Shown one piece after another: positions 36,138 through 44,669 of a DNA stretch of 64,000 nucleotides. Position numbers and translations under genes: made by a program. Location of the stretch: the NCBI GenBank assembly GCA_023393165.1, contig JAEWMJ010000063.1, forward strand, positions 1-64,000, given 5' to 3'. This DNA comes from Bacillota bacterium (GTDB lineage: Bacteria; Bacillota; Clostridia; Christensenellales; Christensenellaceae). A model generated the notes under the pieces. That model had not been told where the DNA came from. It made no database searches and worked only from the letters and a program-made list of their open reading frames with translations. The stretch's first letter is position 1, and each line of letters begins with the position of its first letter.

Positions 36138-37670
36138 TTATTGCAGTTTTGTATCCGGCGTCGTATTGCTGTACCCTTCAAAACTGCGCCTGCGGTATTG
36201 GGTTCGGTTGAATTCCGCTTTGACTTCCGGCTCTACCATATGTATAACCGACGGCTTGCGCCCGTAGCATTTGCCGGGCGTACTTCCGCCCAGGCACCGC
36301 TGCCAGGGGAGCCTTCCTGTTTTTGCAAACGTGATAAAATCCGCGCGTATTTCATTTGAAACCCTTCGGATGCCTCCCTTGTAAGGGGACAACGCGAACA
36401 TCCAGCGCGCCATGCCCTCACGGTTATTGCCGAATACAAACGGAATATCGCAGGAATGGAACGCGTGCAGGTTTGTCAGTTTCATGGCGAAAGTTTCATA
36501 ATCAAAACGGTACATCCATGTGTCCGCATATGCGCTGTACGCCTCCGCATACCAGGAGCTGCCGATACGGAAGACGATATCGGACATCATCCAAATGGGC
36601 CCCCTTTTTCCATACCGCTGATACGCCGCCTGGACCCCTTCACGGGTCTCCGGTGACTCCTCGTCCACCATAACGTCCATGATGCTGTTAACGTCCAGTA
36701 TTTCCGCCAGTGGTTTGATAAACAAAACAGACATCTCCTCGCGGGTGGTGCCGATCAGGATAGGAATATCCTTTGCCGCGCCTTTCATTACGGCGGGTAT
36801 GGGATATTCCGGTATCAGTTCCCCGTCTATCTCCAGCATGAAAGTGCCCGCTCCCATGCGGCACCATTTGGAAAATTCCCTTTGCCGCGCGGTCAGTTCT
36901 TCCGCGGACATGGCAAACAGGGTTTCCGGCTTGTCTATATGCATAAATTCCAGAAACTTGCGGGAAGTCTGCTGGTATTGCTCCCTGTTATGCAGCAGGG
37001 TTGGATCGCCGCTCATCATAATCACTTTGGACAAACAGGGCCGCGCCTGAGCAATAATCGGCAAAACGGACGCCGCGATCGCTCCTGCGGACTGCCCAAA
37101 CACAGTGATGTTATCAGGGTCGCCTCCGAACGCTTCAATATTTTCATGCGTCCACCTAAGCGCCTCTACAATATCCGTCAGGCCGCAGTTCGGATAAAAG
37201 TCTTTTCCCAGAAAAGAAAAATCGAGAAACCCCAAAACCCCCAGACGGTAATTGACCGTAACCACCACCACATCGCCAAGCCCGGCCAGTTTTGCGCCGT
37301 TGATGTCGCGTTCGCTGCCCGAGCCGCTGCAAAACGATCCGCCGTGTATAAAAAAAAGTACGGCGCGTTTTTCCGGGGTCTCCGAATTGCCGCAAGGCAA
37401 TTTAGCGTCATGGTTGTCCGGGTCTGGCGACCAGATATTGAGCGTAAGGCAGTCCTCGGACATCACGGCTTTTTTCCTGTTCTGGAAGCAGACCGGCCCG
37501 TAAGCGGCAGCGTCCCTCACGCCGTCCCAATTATGGACCGGCCTTGCAGGTTTAAAGCGGAGTTCTCCTGTGGGCGGCTGCGCATAGGGAATCCCCAGCC
37601 ATTCATAAACGTCTTTTGTGTGGCTGCCCCGCACCGCTCCGTTTTTTGTCCGCACCACGCACATTTCCAT
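36138..37670 (-). CDS. Carboxylesterase type B (para-nitrobenzyl esterase-like)
   Basis: This 510-residue alpha/beta hydrolase has the nucleophile Ser194 in G-Q-S-A-G-A, the oxyanion segment F-F-I-H-G-G-S-F (106-113) and the family motif S-E-D-C-L-T-L-N-I-W-S-P (71-82). No signal peptide is seen, so it is probably cytoplasmic. It hydrolyses carboxylic esters, possibly acyl groups on sugars or xenobiotics. It is monocistronic and converges with the lipoprotein gene. Confidence 0.9.
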   Translation of the reverse strand: MEMCVVRTKNGAVRGSHTKDVYEWLGIPYAQPPTGELRFKPARPVHNWDGVRDAAAYGPVCFQNRKKAVMSEDCLTLNIWSPDPDNHDAKLPCGNSETPEKRAVLFFIHGGSFCSGSGSERDINGAKLAGLGDVVVVTVNYRLGVLGFLDFSFLGKDFYPNCGLTDIVEALRWTHENIEAFGGDPDNITVFGQSAGAIAASVLPIIAQARPCLSKVIMMSGDPTLLHNREQYQQTSRKFLEFMHIDKPETLFAMSAEELTARQREFSKWCRMGAGTFMLEIDGELIPEYPIPAVMKGAAKDIPILIGTTREEMSVLFIKPLAEILDVNSIMDVMVDEESPETREGVQAAYQRYGKRGPIWMMSDIVFRIGSSWYAEAYSAYADTWMYRFDYETFAMKLTNLHAFHSCDIPFVFGNNREGMARWMFALSPYKGGIRRVSNEIRADFITFAKTGRLPWQRCLGGSTPGKCYGRKPSVIHMVEPEVKAEFNRTQYRRRSFEGYSNTTPDTKLQ

Positions 37671-37848
37671 AAGGTCTCCCCCTTTCCTTGATTTCAGGTT
37701 TTGGCCGGCGTATTCTTATATATAGATTTTCCGCAATTGCACATAATATGTTCAATCACAAAATTAAAATTAAATGTTGACTAAAAGCGGGCGCTTGTCA
37801 AGAACAGAGGCGCCGAAACAAAACCGTTTGTTGGTTAATGCAGGACTG

Positions 37849-38274
37849 TTATTTACTGATAAGCAGGATCCCGCTCACGCATAAAATCATTCCAATAATC
37901 TGCTTAGCCGACAGGCTTTCCTTATATGCAGCGATCCCCACTATCAGCAGGACGCACGCAAGGCCGATATTGGCCACCAAAGAACCTGTGCTTACCTTCC
38001 AACCGACACGGTACATATTAATGTTGCCAAACTCAAGCCCCACAATCGCACAGCCAAACGCTATTGCCGTCCAATTCGTCTTTTGAACTTCCGTGATAAT
38101 ATTTTTACTTTCACTTGTAACAAAAAACATGAACAGCGACAGGGCCGCGGCAACCAAATATGTGATCGTAAGCGAAGCAAACGGTTGAACGCCCCCTGGG
38201 GTTGATTTCGCGCAAATATTATAAAAAGTATTTGCGGCAACGACAACCAGAATTGGCCAGATCAAATTTCCCAT
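37849..38274 (-). CDS. Single-domain EamA/DMT-superfamily transporter
   Basis: The 141-residue protein starts at 38274, where AGGAGG lies five bases before the ATG. Four to five hydrophobic helices are visible, and the C-terminal third (G-I-A-A-Y-K-E-S-L-S-A-K-Q-I-I-G-M-I-L) is the EamA signature. At half normal EamA length it probably works as a dimer, like SMR proteins. Substrate unknown; small metabolites or cations are usual. A terminator hairpin lies in its leader directly before the ribosome site. Confidence 0.8.
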   Translation of the reverse strand: MGNLIWPILVVVAANTFYNICAKSTPGGVQPFASLTITYLVAAALSLFMFFVTSESKNIITEVQKTNWTAIAFGCAIVGLEFGNINMYRVGWKVSTGSLVANIGLACVLLIVGIAAYKESLSAKQIIGMILCVSGILLISK

Positions 38275-38289
38275 ACTTTCCTCCTTATA

Positions 38290-38327
38290 AAACAAAACCG
38301 CAAACAGGGCAAAAGCCTTGTTTGCGG
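38290..38327 (-). terminator. Leader terminator/attenuator of the DMT transporter gene
   Basis: On the minus strand CCGCAAACAAGGC and GCCCTGTTTGCGG form a 13-bp stem with one mismatch and a TTTT loop, followed by TTTTGTTTT. It lies between a promoter-like TTGACA/TATTTT (38366-38395) and the ribosome site of the transporter gene. It could end the upstream permease transcript or act as a regulated attenuator. Confidence 0.65.
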
Positions 38328-38365
38328 AAGGTGCTCAAACGCTTTAAGAATATTAAGACCTGTAT

Positions 38366-38395
38366 AAAATAGCATAAGGAGCGCCCTGCTGTCAA
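38366..38395 (-). promoter_or_regulatory. Promoter of the DMT transporter gene
   Basis: Minus-strand TTGACA (38390-38395) and TATTTT (38366-38371) with 18-base spacing. Confidence 0.55.
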
Positions 38396-38454
38396 GAAAT
38401 ATCAGGCATGTCTTTTAAGCTATGCCGTTGCAGAAAGAAAGCCCTCATATACAA

Positions 38455-38994
38455 TCATTCTGTTTTTTCTGTATTTTCGTATATCTCTTTAATTTCACTT
38501 TTGGATAACATTTTTGACAGAAGCAATGCAATGAATATAATGCCCGGGATATCTATCAGCAGTCTCGTTATGGCAAAACGTAAACCAAGCGCCTGTATTT
38601 CAAAAAGAAGCATCGGAACCTTTGTCGTTGACCAGGCGCCTATAAAAATAAGTATGTTGCTGAATTTTACGCCTTTCTTCATGAACACCGCCGCAACCGG
38701 AAACGCTCCGTAAAGCGGACCCGCTGCCGCCGACCCGATCGCGATCGCAAGAATAACGCCTTTTATTCCCGAGCCTTCTCCCATAAACTTAATCATGGTC
38801 TCGCGCGGCACCCAAACATCCAAAAGCCCCAACAGTATAAAAACAGGCGGGATCACCAGAAGCATCTCCAGAAACTGATAGGCTGAAATACTAAATGCTT
38901 TTAAGCCGATTTCATTGTTTATAACCGTAAGAGCAACCATTGCCGCCGTAACGAGCAAAAAAACTCTATATCTTTTTATTATCTTTTTCAGCAT
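38455..38994 (-). CDS. Half-size permease, second half (DUF318/ArsP_1-like)
   Basis: The 179-residue membrane protein has about five helices. Its core G-S-A-A-A-G-P-L-Y-G-A-F-P-V-A-A-V matches the core of the preceding gene product (G-S-V-T-L-I-P-G-F-V-A-F-P-T-A-A-M). The two genes are one base apart. Together they equal one ~340-residue permease of the DUF318/ArsP_1 class, suggesting a heterodimer. The exported substrate is unknown; the family includes organoarsenical efflux proteins. Confidence 0.75.
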   Translation of the reverse strand: MLKKIIKRYRVFLLVTAAMVALTVINNEIGLKAFSISAYQFLEMLLVIPPVFILLGLLDVWVPRETMIKFMGEGSGIKGVILAIAIGSAAAGPLYGAFPVAAVFMKKGVKFSNILIFIGAWSTTKVPMLLFEIQALGLRFAITRLLIDIPGIIFIALLLSKMLSKSEIKEIYENTEKTE

Positions 38995-38995
38995 T

Positions 38996-39475
38996 TCAGC
39001 CCACCGCCAATCCTATGATATAAGCTACAATAAAAGAAAATCCCAGGGCAAGAATATTGCGCAAAACGGCCAGTTTTCTCCCGAAATATTTGATTTCCAC
39101 AGGCATCGTTACAACTCCAACCATCATCAGAGTTGAAACGAACGCTCCGACCTGCATATACCCCGCTCCGTTCTGAAGCAGCATTGCCGCGGTCGGAAAG
39201 GCGACAAATCCCGGAATAAGCGTAACGCTGCCTACAACGGAAGCCAGCAATACTCCAAACCATCCGGATTCCCGCCCGATTACGGAAGATATGATTTCCG
39301 GCTTCAAGACCGCAAGAAGTACGCCTACCAGCAATATAACGACCAGAAACTCGGGCAGAATATTTTCAAAAGCCTTCCAGGCTTTTATCAGCGACTTCTT
39401 GGTTTTTTCCCTGTCTTTGATAAAAGACAACAGGAGAAGCGCTCCTGTAGCCGCGTATAAAATATAATTACTCAT
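38996..39475 (-). CDS. Half-size permease, first half (DUF318/ArsP_1-like)
   Basis: The 159-residue protein has about four helices and the conserved G-S-V-T-L-I-P-G-F-V-A-F-P-T-A-A stretch, followed by M-M-V-G-V-V-T-M-P-V-E-I. Its stop is one base before the start of the partner half. GGAG precedes its ATG. Because both halves have proper starts, ribosome sites and complete folds, this looks like a natural two-gene permease, with no sign of a broken gene. Confidence 0.75.
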   Translation of the reverse strand: MSNYILYAATGALLLLSFIKDREKTKKSLIKAWKAFENILPEFLVVILLVGVLLAVLKPEIISSVIGRESGWFGVLLASVVGSVTLIPGFVAFPTAAMLLQNGAGYMQVGAFVSTLMMVGVVTMPVEIKYFGRKLAVLRNILALGFSFIVAYIIGLAVG

Positions 39476-39573
39476 GCATTCGCTCCGAAATCTTTATTTA
39501 TTAGCAATTCTATTTTGGACCTAAATTAATCATAGCACAATAAAATTTACTTCTTCCGTGATTTTATTACAAA

Positions 39574-39610
39574 CTAAGCCGGCATTATTTATAAAATAGT
39601 GCCGGCTTAA
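39574..39610 (-). terminator. Terminator of the sugar-ABC/kinase/aldolase operon
   Basis: AAGCCGGCA (39576-39584) pairs with TGCCGGCTT (39600-39608), with further A/T pairing inside. A short T-rich tract (TTAGTTTGT) follows on the minus strand. It lies about 80 bases after the DeoR stop. Confidence 0.6.
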
Positions 39611-39686
39611 AAAATTCTTATTCCTGTGACTATGGTATTTCTTCCATATTTGTTTAACCTGTAAAGTCCGTAAGCAACCGATTTCC

Positions 39687-40580
39687 TTAAAACTGCTGTT
39701 TGACCTGCGCAGCCTCATTTTTTCCGGCTGTATTGGAAAACAGGATTTCCACTCCACTGTTGCGGAATTTCTCTATACACTCGATCTGTAATTCGTCCAT
39801 TTGCGTTGGATCATCGGTTATTAACGCGTCAATCTGACTGCTGTCACATACTTTGAAAGGTGAAATTCTATTGATCTTCGTGTGATCCATCAAAACATAT
39901 ACCTTGCCCGAATGATTAATCAAGCTCCTTTTGGTTTCAGGTTCTTCAATCGTAAGGTCTGTCATGCCCTGCTCAAACGACAGTGATTTTGAAGAAACAA
40001 AACATTTATTAAGATTGATATTTTTCATCATATCCGCTGTGTAATGTCCTACTGTCGTAATCGATGACTTTCTAAGAAATCCCCCCAGCAAAATGACTTC
40101 CACCGTTGTGGATGAAGAAAACATCAGCGCCACGCTAAGACTGTTCGTGACGACCAAAATGTGCATATTCTGCAGATATTGGCACATTGGCAGCAGCGAC
40201 GTACTGGCATCCATGCCGATACAATCGCCTTCCAGAACAAGCTCCGCAGCTTTACGGCCGATCATTTCTTTCCACTCGGCATTTTCGTTTACACGCTCTT
40301 CAATCGTATAATCCCGCTGCAGCGATGTTCCCGGCTGTTTTTCTACAGAAGACGAAGACCGCTCCTGGCGCTTCGCAAGTTCTACACCGCCATATACGCG
40401 TTTAACTTCACCGCTGCTTTCCAAGTGTTCGATATCACGAAGAATGGTCATATAAGACACATCAAACTCCTTGGAAAACTGTGTGATTTCCATAAACTCG
40501 TTCTGCTTAAGCAGCTCCAATATTTTTTGACGCCGCACATACGGCAGCTTTTTTTTGCCAATCTGTTTTTCTTCACTCAT
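39687..40580 (-). CDS. DeoR-family regulator of the sugar operon
   Basis: The 297-residue protein has an N-terminal winged helix (F-S-K-E-F-D-V-S-Y-M-T-I-L-R-D-I) and a DeoRC domain (G-M-D-A-S-T-S-L-L; D-H-T-K-I-N). A Ser/Gln-rich insert lies at about residues 73-90. Its ATG overlaps the aldolase stop (ATGA), so it ends the operon and is probably its autoregulated repressor, sensing a phosphorylated pathway intermediate. Confidence 0.88.
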   Translation of the reverse strand: MSEEKQIGKKKLPYVRRQKILELLKQNEFMEITQFSKEFDVSYMTILRDIEHLESSGEVKRVYGGVELAKRQERSSSSVEKQPGTSLQRDYTIEERVNENAEWKEMIGRKAAELVLEGDCIGMDASTSLLPMCQYLQNMHILVVTNSLSVALMFSSSTTVEVILLGGFLRKSSITTVGHYTADMMKNINLNKCFVSSKSLSFEQGMTDLTIEEPETKRSLINHSGKVYVLMDHTKINRISPFKVCDSSQIDALITDDPTQMDELQIECIEKFRNSGVEILFSNTAGKNEAAQVKQQF

Positions 40581-41221
40581 TTTCCTTGCCCATAACCATT
40601 ATATGCAAAATCGTGCATAAATTCAATATCTTTTGGGTCAAGCGTTTTGGGTGTTCCTATGGTCTTTGCGAGGATGTATACCTGCGCAGTCATCTCAAGC
40701 ACCGTGGACACTTTAAATGCCATCTCAATATCGCTGCCCACGCAAAGCGCCCCATGCGCCGCCATCACGAGAGCCTTTCTGTTCTTGCCCAGTTTTTCGA
40801 TGCATTCCCTTGCCAGTTCCTCAGACCCCGGCAGCGCATATTTTGTTACCGGCACGCAGTCGCCCAGGATCTGCGCCGCCTCGTCGATGATGGGGGGTAT
40901 ATCCTGGCACAGCACGCCAAAAACCAGTGAATAAATCGGATGTGTATGCATAATGGCATTTACGTCGTCACGCGCCCGGAAAATACCAAGATGCATCCCT
41001 GTTTCAATAGTGGGCTTGCGCGTGCCTTCCACCAACGTTCCATCCAGTTTCGTCACGACTATGTCATCCTCGGTAATATCAGGATACAATATGCCGCTGG
41101 GCGTCATATAAACAAATTGTGTTTCGGGATCCCGGACGCTAATATTCCCCCAGGTTTCCACGGTCCATCCTTTTTTCAGCATACGGTTTCCCGCATCAAC
41201 AACAACTTTCTTGTAATTCAT
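40577..41221 (-). CDS. Class II sugar-phosphate aldolase (fuculose/rhamnulose-1-phosphate type)
   Basis: This 214-residue zinc-dependent aldolase starts at ATG 41221 with GGAG eight bases upstream. It shows the family motifs G-N-I-S-V-R, T-P-S-G, zinc-binding H-T-H-P, and a third-ligand region A-A-H-G-A-L. It should cleave a ketose 1-phosphate into dihydroxyacetone phosphate and an aldehyde. The kinase gene ends 21 bases upstream. Rhamnulose and fuculose 1-phosphate are the leading candidates; the family also covers ribulose 5-phosphate epimerases. Confidence 0.88.
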   Translation of the reverse strand: MNYKKVVVDAGNRMLKKGWTVETWGNISVRDPETQFVYMTPSGILYPDITEDDIVVTKLDGTLVEGTRKPTIETGMHLGIFRARDDVNAIMHTHPIYSLVFGVLCQDIPPIIDEAAQILGDCVPVTKYALPGSEELARECIEKLGKNRKALVMAAHGALCVGSDIEMAFKVSTVLEMTAQVYILAKTIGTPKTLDPKDIEFMHDFAYNGYGQGK

Positions 41222-41242
41222 TCGATTCACTCCAATCAATAA

Positions 41243-42697
41243 TTAATGCAAAGTTTTATATTTTTCCAACAAAGCTTTTTTGTTGGATATAGGTTCATAA
41301 GTTTTTGTTTCAAGCGATTCCGCTACGATTTTTTTAAGATCACGCAGTCCAAGAGCAGGTTCATAGTAGCAAAGCTGCGCGACTGCATTTCCCACCGATG
41401 CGCACTCCTTGTCACAGGTCAGGACCATGCGCCCATACATATCCGCAAACCGGCTGTTTATCCGGTCGTTCTTTGCTCCGCCGCCCACTATATACACTCT
41501 GTCATACTCCCTGCCCGCGGCATATGAAGCGTCCTCAACGGCAAGCGCATAATTTGCCGCCATTGAACAATGTGTCGCCAACACAATATCCGGCCAGGTA
41601 ATGTCTCCTTCAATCTGTCCGGAATCCGCCAAATATTTGCGAATACTGTCAGACATATTCTCAGGATTAAAAAACATCAAATTGTTCACATTGTATAAAA
41701 GCGCGCTGTAACTGCTGGCGTCTTCCAACCTGGTAAACGTATTCCAGTCAGTCTTTCCATACTCCAGGTCATATTCCTTCTTGAGCCGTTGAAGTATGAA
41801 CATGCCCATTGAATTTTTTAAAAGCGTAATCCGGCCGAAAGCGCCTACTTCGTTTGTCATTCCCGCGTCAAATACCTTTTGCTCTATCTTTGGCTTGGGG
41901 CATTCCGCACCAATGAGCGCCCAGGTACCGGCGCTGATATACGCAAATTCCTCTTCCATCGCCGGAACGCCAAGCACAGCGCTCGCCGTGTCGTGCGAAG
42001 GCACGCATATAACGGGGATATCGTAGTCGATCTTCATCTCTTTCAGTATATGAGGCAGAATATTGCCCACCAGTGTGCCGTGTTTTCCAACCGTGCTGAA
42101 CAGCCCCGGATTAACGCCGTGTTCTGAACAAAGTTCTTTGTTTATTTGCATCGTCCTTGTGTCCATCAACTGCGACGAACTCAGTTCGGACGGTTCATTT
42201 TGCATAACGCCGGTGAAAAAATAGTTCAGGATATCCGGCACCAGCAGAATCTTATCCGCAATGCCAAGCAGCTCCGGCATTTTCTCCCGCATGGCTTTTA
42301 ACATAAATACCGAGTTAATTCTGTTGCACAGAATGCCGGTCTGAAAAAACATCCTCTCCTGCTGTTCGGCGCTTAGTCTGGACAGTTGTTCTTCACCGAG
42401 CGGGTTGCGGTAACACAACGCGTTGGCCAGCATCGTGCCTTTTTTATCAAAAAGCATAAAGTCGATTCCCCAGGTGCAGATGCCGACACCGTGTATTCTT
42501 TCTTTTTTGGCCGCCAATGCAATCCCCTTTTTCAGCAGGTCAAATATGCGCAGCATATCCCAATAGAAGTACCCGGCAACCAGCATATTTTTATTTTCCT
42601 CGGACAGGATATTCTCCACACCGATTTTGCCGTTCTCTATCCGGCACAGATTCACACGTATGGAACTGTTGCCGCAGTCACATGCCAAAAAGTTCAT
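41243..42697 (-). CDS. FGGY carbohydrate kinase, rhamnulokinase-like
   Basis: The 484-residue kinase has the N-terminal phosphate motif D-C-G-N-S-S-I-R-V and I-C-T-W-G-I-D-F-M-L-F-D, close to the W-G-V-D-F region of RhaB. C-terminal motifs include S-A-G-T-W-A-L-I-G and the ATP-binding I-V-G-G-G-A-K-N-D. It should phosphorylate a ketose, most likely L-rhamnulose or a related deoxy-ketose, before aldol cleavage by the next gene product. No rhamnose isomerase is present here. Confidence 0.87.
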   Translation of the reverse strand: MNFLACDCGNSSIRVNLCRIENGKIGVENILSEENKNMLVAGYFYWDMLRIFDLLKKGIALAAKKERIHGVGICTWGIDFMLFDKKGTMLANALCYRNPLGEEQLSRLSAEQQERMFFQTGILCNRINSVFMLKAMREKMPELLGIADKILLVPDILNYFFTGVMQNEPSELSSSQLMDTRTMQINKELCSEHGVNPGLFSTVGKHGTLVGNILPHILKEMKIDYDIPVICVPSHDTASAVLGVPAMEEEFAYISAGTWALIGAECPKPKIEQKVFDAGMTNEVGAFGRITLLKNSMGMFILQRLKKEYDLEYGKTDWNTFTRLEDASSYSALLYNVNNLMFFNPENMSDSIRKYLADSGQIEGDITWPDIVLATHCSMAANYALAVEDASYAAGREYDRVYIVGGGAKNDRINSRFADMYGRMVLTCDKECASVGNAVAQLCYYEPALGLRDLKKIVAESLETKTYEPISNKKALLEKYKTLH

Positions 42698-42709
42698 AAA
42701 ATTTCTCCA

Positions 42710-43681
42710 TTATCGTTTTTTGTCCATTCTCATCCATACGGATAACAGAAGAATGATCCCCCACAGCGCCGTCGTCAGATATTGGCTGGCGCGTATCAGA
42801 TTCAGGCCGCTTGCCACCACTTGCAGGATGATGACCGCCAGCACGACTCCGGCGACCCTGCCTCTTCCGCCATTCGGGTCAGTACCGCCCAATACGGCAA
42901 TCAGCACAGCCTGCAGCAGATAACTTTCCGCATAGCCCGCAGCCGCCGAATTGAAGCGGGAAGTCAGAAGCATCGCCGCTGCGCCTACAAAAAAGCCGGA
43001 CAACACGTATACCTTCAGCAGCATTTTTTTGGTATTTACGCCCGAGAATCTGGCGGCAACAGGATTTGAACCGTACATATATGCCTGCTGCCCCACCGAA
43101 GTCCTTCTTAAAACAACCGCCATAATGATTGTACAAATTATGAAGATCCAGAAGGGTGTGGGAATGAAAGCCAGTTCTCCATTGCCGATCGCGCTGAAGC
43201 TGGGCGGATAACCCGCTATAACTTCTCCGTGCGTCACCACCAGGCATATGCCGTTAATCAGCATCTGGGTGCCAAGTGTCGCCAGTATGTCCGGGACACG
43301 GAAATAAGCTATTACTACGCCATTCAGTACCCCGACGGCAAGGCAAACCGCCATGCCTGCCAGAATCGCAAGTATTACGATGCCAATATTATCCTGGCCC
43401 TCAGGAATATTACGGGTCATAATAAGCGCCATCAATATTCCGGACAGATTCGCCGAGGCAATAACCGAAAGGTTAATGCCGCCCGTGATCATTGTAATCA
43501 TCATCGCCAGCGTCAATATGCCCATTTCAGGCAATTGGAAGGCTATGGATTGGAATGTGTTAAACGTAAAGAAACTGTCTTTGAGCGAAGACATCACGAT
43601 AATGAGCACTACCAAAATTGCAAGAAGCAGCGCGTTATCTTTTTGTGATTCCATTTTTTTAGCAAGCAGATCAGGCTTCAT
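42710..43681 (-). CDS. Sugar ABC transporter permease (RbsC family), second
   Basis: The 323-residue permease starts at ATG 43681, with AGGAGG six bases upstream, and overlaps the preceding permease gene by 11 bases. About eight to ten helices and the RbsC-type G-G-I-N-L-S-V and A-V-L-G-G-T-D-P-N-G-G-R-G motifs are visible. It pairs with the other permease as the heterodimeric channel. Confidence 0.92.
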   Translation of the reverse strand: MKPDLLAKKMESQKDNALLLAILVVLIIVMSSLKDSFFTFNTFQSIAFQLPEMGILTLAMMITMITGGINLSVIASANLSGILMALIMTRNIPEGQDNIGIVILAILAGMAVCLAVGVLNGVVIAYFRVPDILATLGTQMLINGICLVVTHGEVIAGYPPSFSAIGNGELAFIPTPFWIFIICTIIMAVVLRRTSVGQQAYMYGSNPVAARFSGVNTKKMLLKVYVLSGFFVGAAAMLLTSRFNSAAAGYAESYLLQAVLIAVLGGTDPNGGRGRVAGVVLAVIILQVVASGLNLIRASQYLTTALWGIILLLSVWMRMDKKR

Positions 43682-44669
43682 TGCGCGCCTCCTTTCCGGC
43701 ATTACCGTGTTTTTTACCTGTTGTACGCATACCCGTGATGCAGAAGCTTACCAGAATAACAACTCCCATCAACAGGCTGTTCCAATAGCTGGACACTCCC
43801 AGCAATACCAAACCGTTGCCCAGCATCGCCATAAAAAGAACACCTAATACCGTGCCCAGCACGCTCCCTTTTCCGCCCGTCAAAACAGCGCCGCCCAAGA
43901 CCACCATTGACAGCACTTCCATCTCACGGCCAAGCAGCGCATTAGGCGCAATATTTTGTACGGAATACATATGTATAACCGAGCCAAGACCGGCCGTTAT
44001 GCCCATAAAGGCGTAAATAAACCACTGTGTTTTCAGGATATCCACGCCCACACGGCCGGCCGCTTCAAGATTGCCTCCGACTGCAAAGATGCGCCTTCCT
44101 ATTCTTGTATACCGCAGCATCCACCATGTAAATGCGATCACAGCCGCAAAAGTAACTATAGGCAGCAAAAGGCTTGTCGCCGGCGTTTTTTGCGAAAACC
44201 ACGGCGGCAGGTTGTAAAGCCACTTGCCGTTTGAAAGCCACATCAGAATACCGTAAAACGCGTTCATTGTAGCGATTGTTATAATAATAGCCGGAGCCCG
44301 GAGCTTATTCACCAAGACGGCGTTAACGCTCCCCAGTCCGAAACCTATCAGAATGGCAATTGCAAATGAGAGGAACATATTGCCGCCTGCATGTATCATA
44401 AAAAGAGCGGTCAGATATTGCGCCACCGTCGCAACCGCCATAAACGATATATCAATACCTCCGGATATTATGACAATCAATACGCCGACGGCCATAACCC
44501 CCATGGAAGAATAAGAGGCAATCATATCCGAGAGATTTTCAGGATCTGCAAACCGTCCCTGGGTAAGCGCAGTAAGCAGCACAAAAAATCCGATTATAAT
44601 CATCAGCAGGAAAAACTCATGGCTGCTGCGAAACGCGCTTCTTTTCTTGTTATTGTGCGTAGAGAACAT
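43671..44669 (-). CDS. Sugar ABC transporter permease (RbsC family), first
   Basis: The 332-residue polytopic protein has I-S-G-G-I-D-I-S-F and V-V-L-G-G-A-V-L-T-G-G-K-G-S typical of ribose/rhamnose-type permeases. Its start lies within the last 20 bases of the ATPase gene, indicating translational coupling. Confidence 0.92.
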   Translation of the reverse strand: MFSTHNNKKRSAFRSSHEFFLLMIIIGFFVLLTALTQGRFADPENLSDMIASYSSMGVMAVGVLIVIISGGIDISFMAVATVAQYLTALFMIHAGGNMFLSFAIAILIGFGLGSVNAVLVNKLRAPAIIITIATMNAFYGILMWLSNGKWLYNLPPWFSQKTPATSLLLPIVTFAAVIAFTWWMLRYTRIGRRIFAVGGNLEAAGRVGVDILKTQWFIYAFMGITAGLGSVIHMYSVQNIAPNALLGREMEVLSMVVLGGAVLTGGKGSVLGTVLGVLFMAMLGNGLVLLGVSSYWNSLLMGVVILVSFCITGMRTTGKKHGNAGKEARNEA

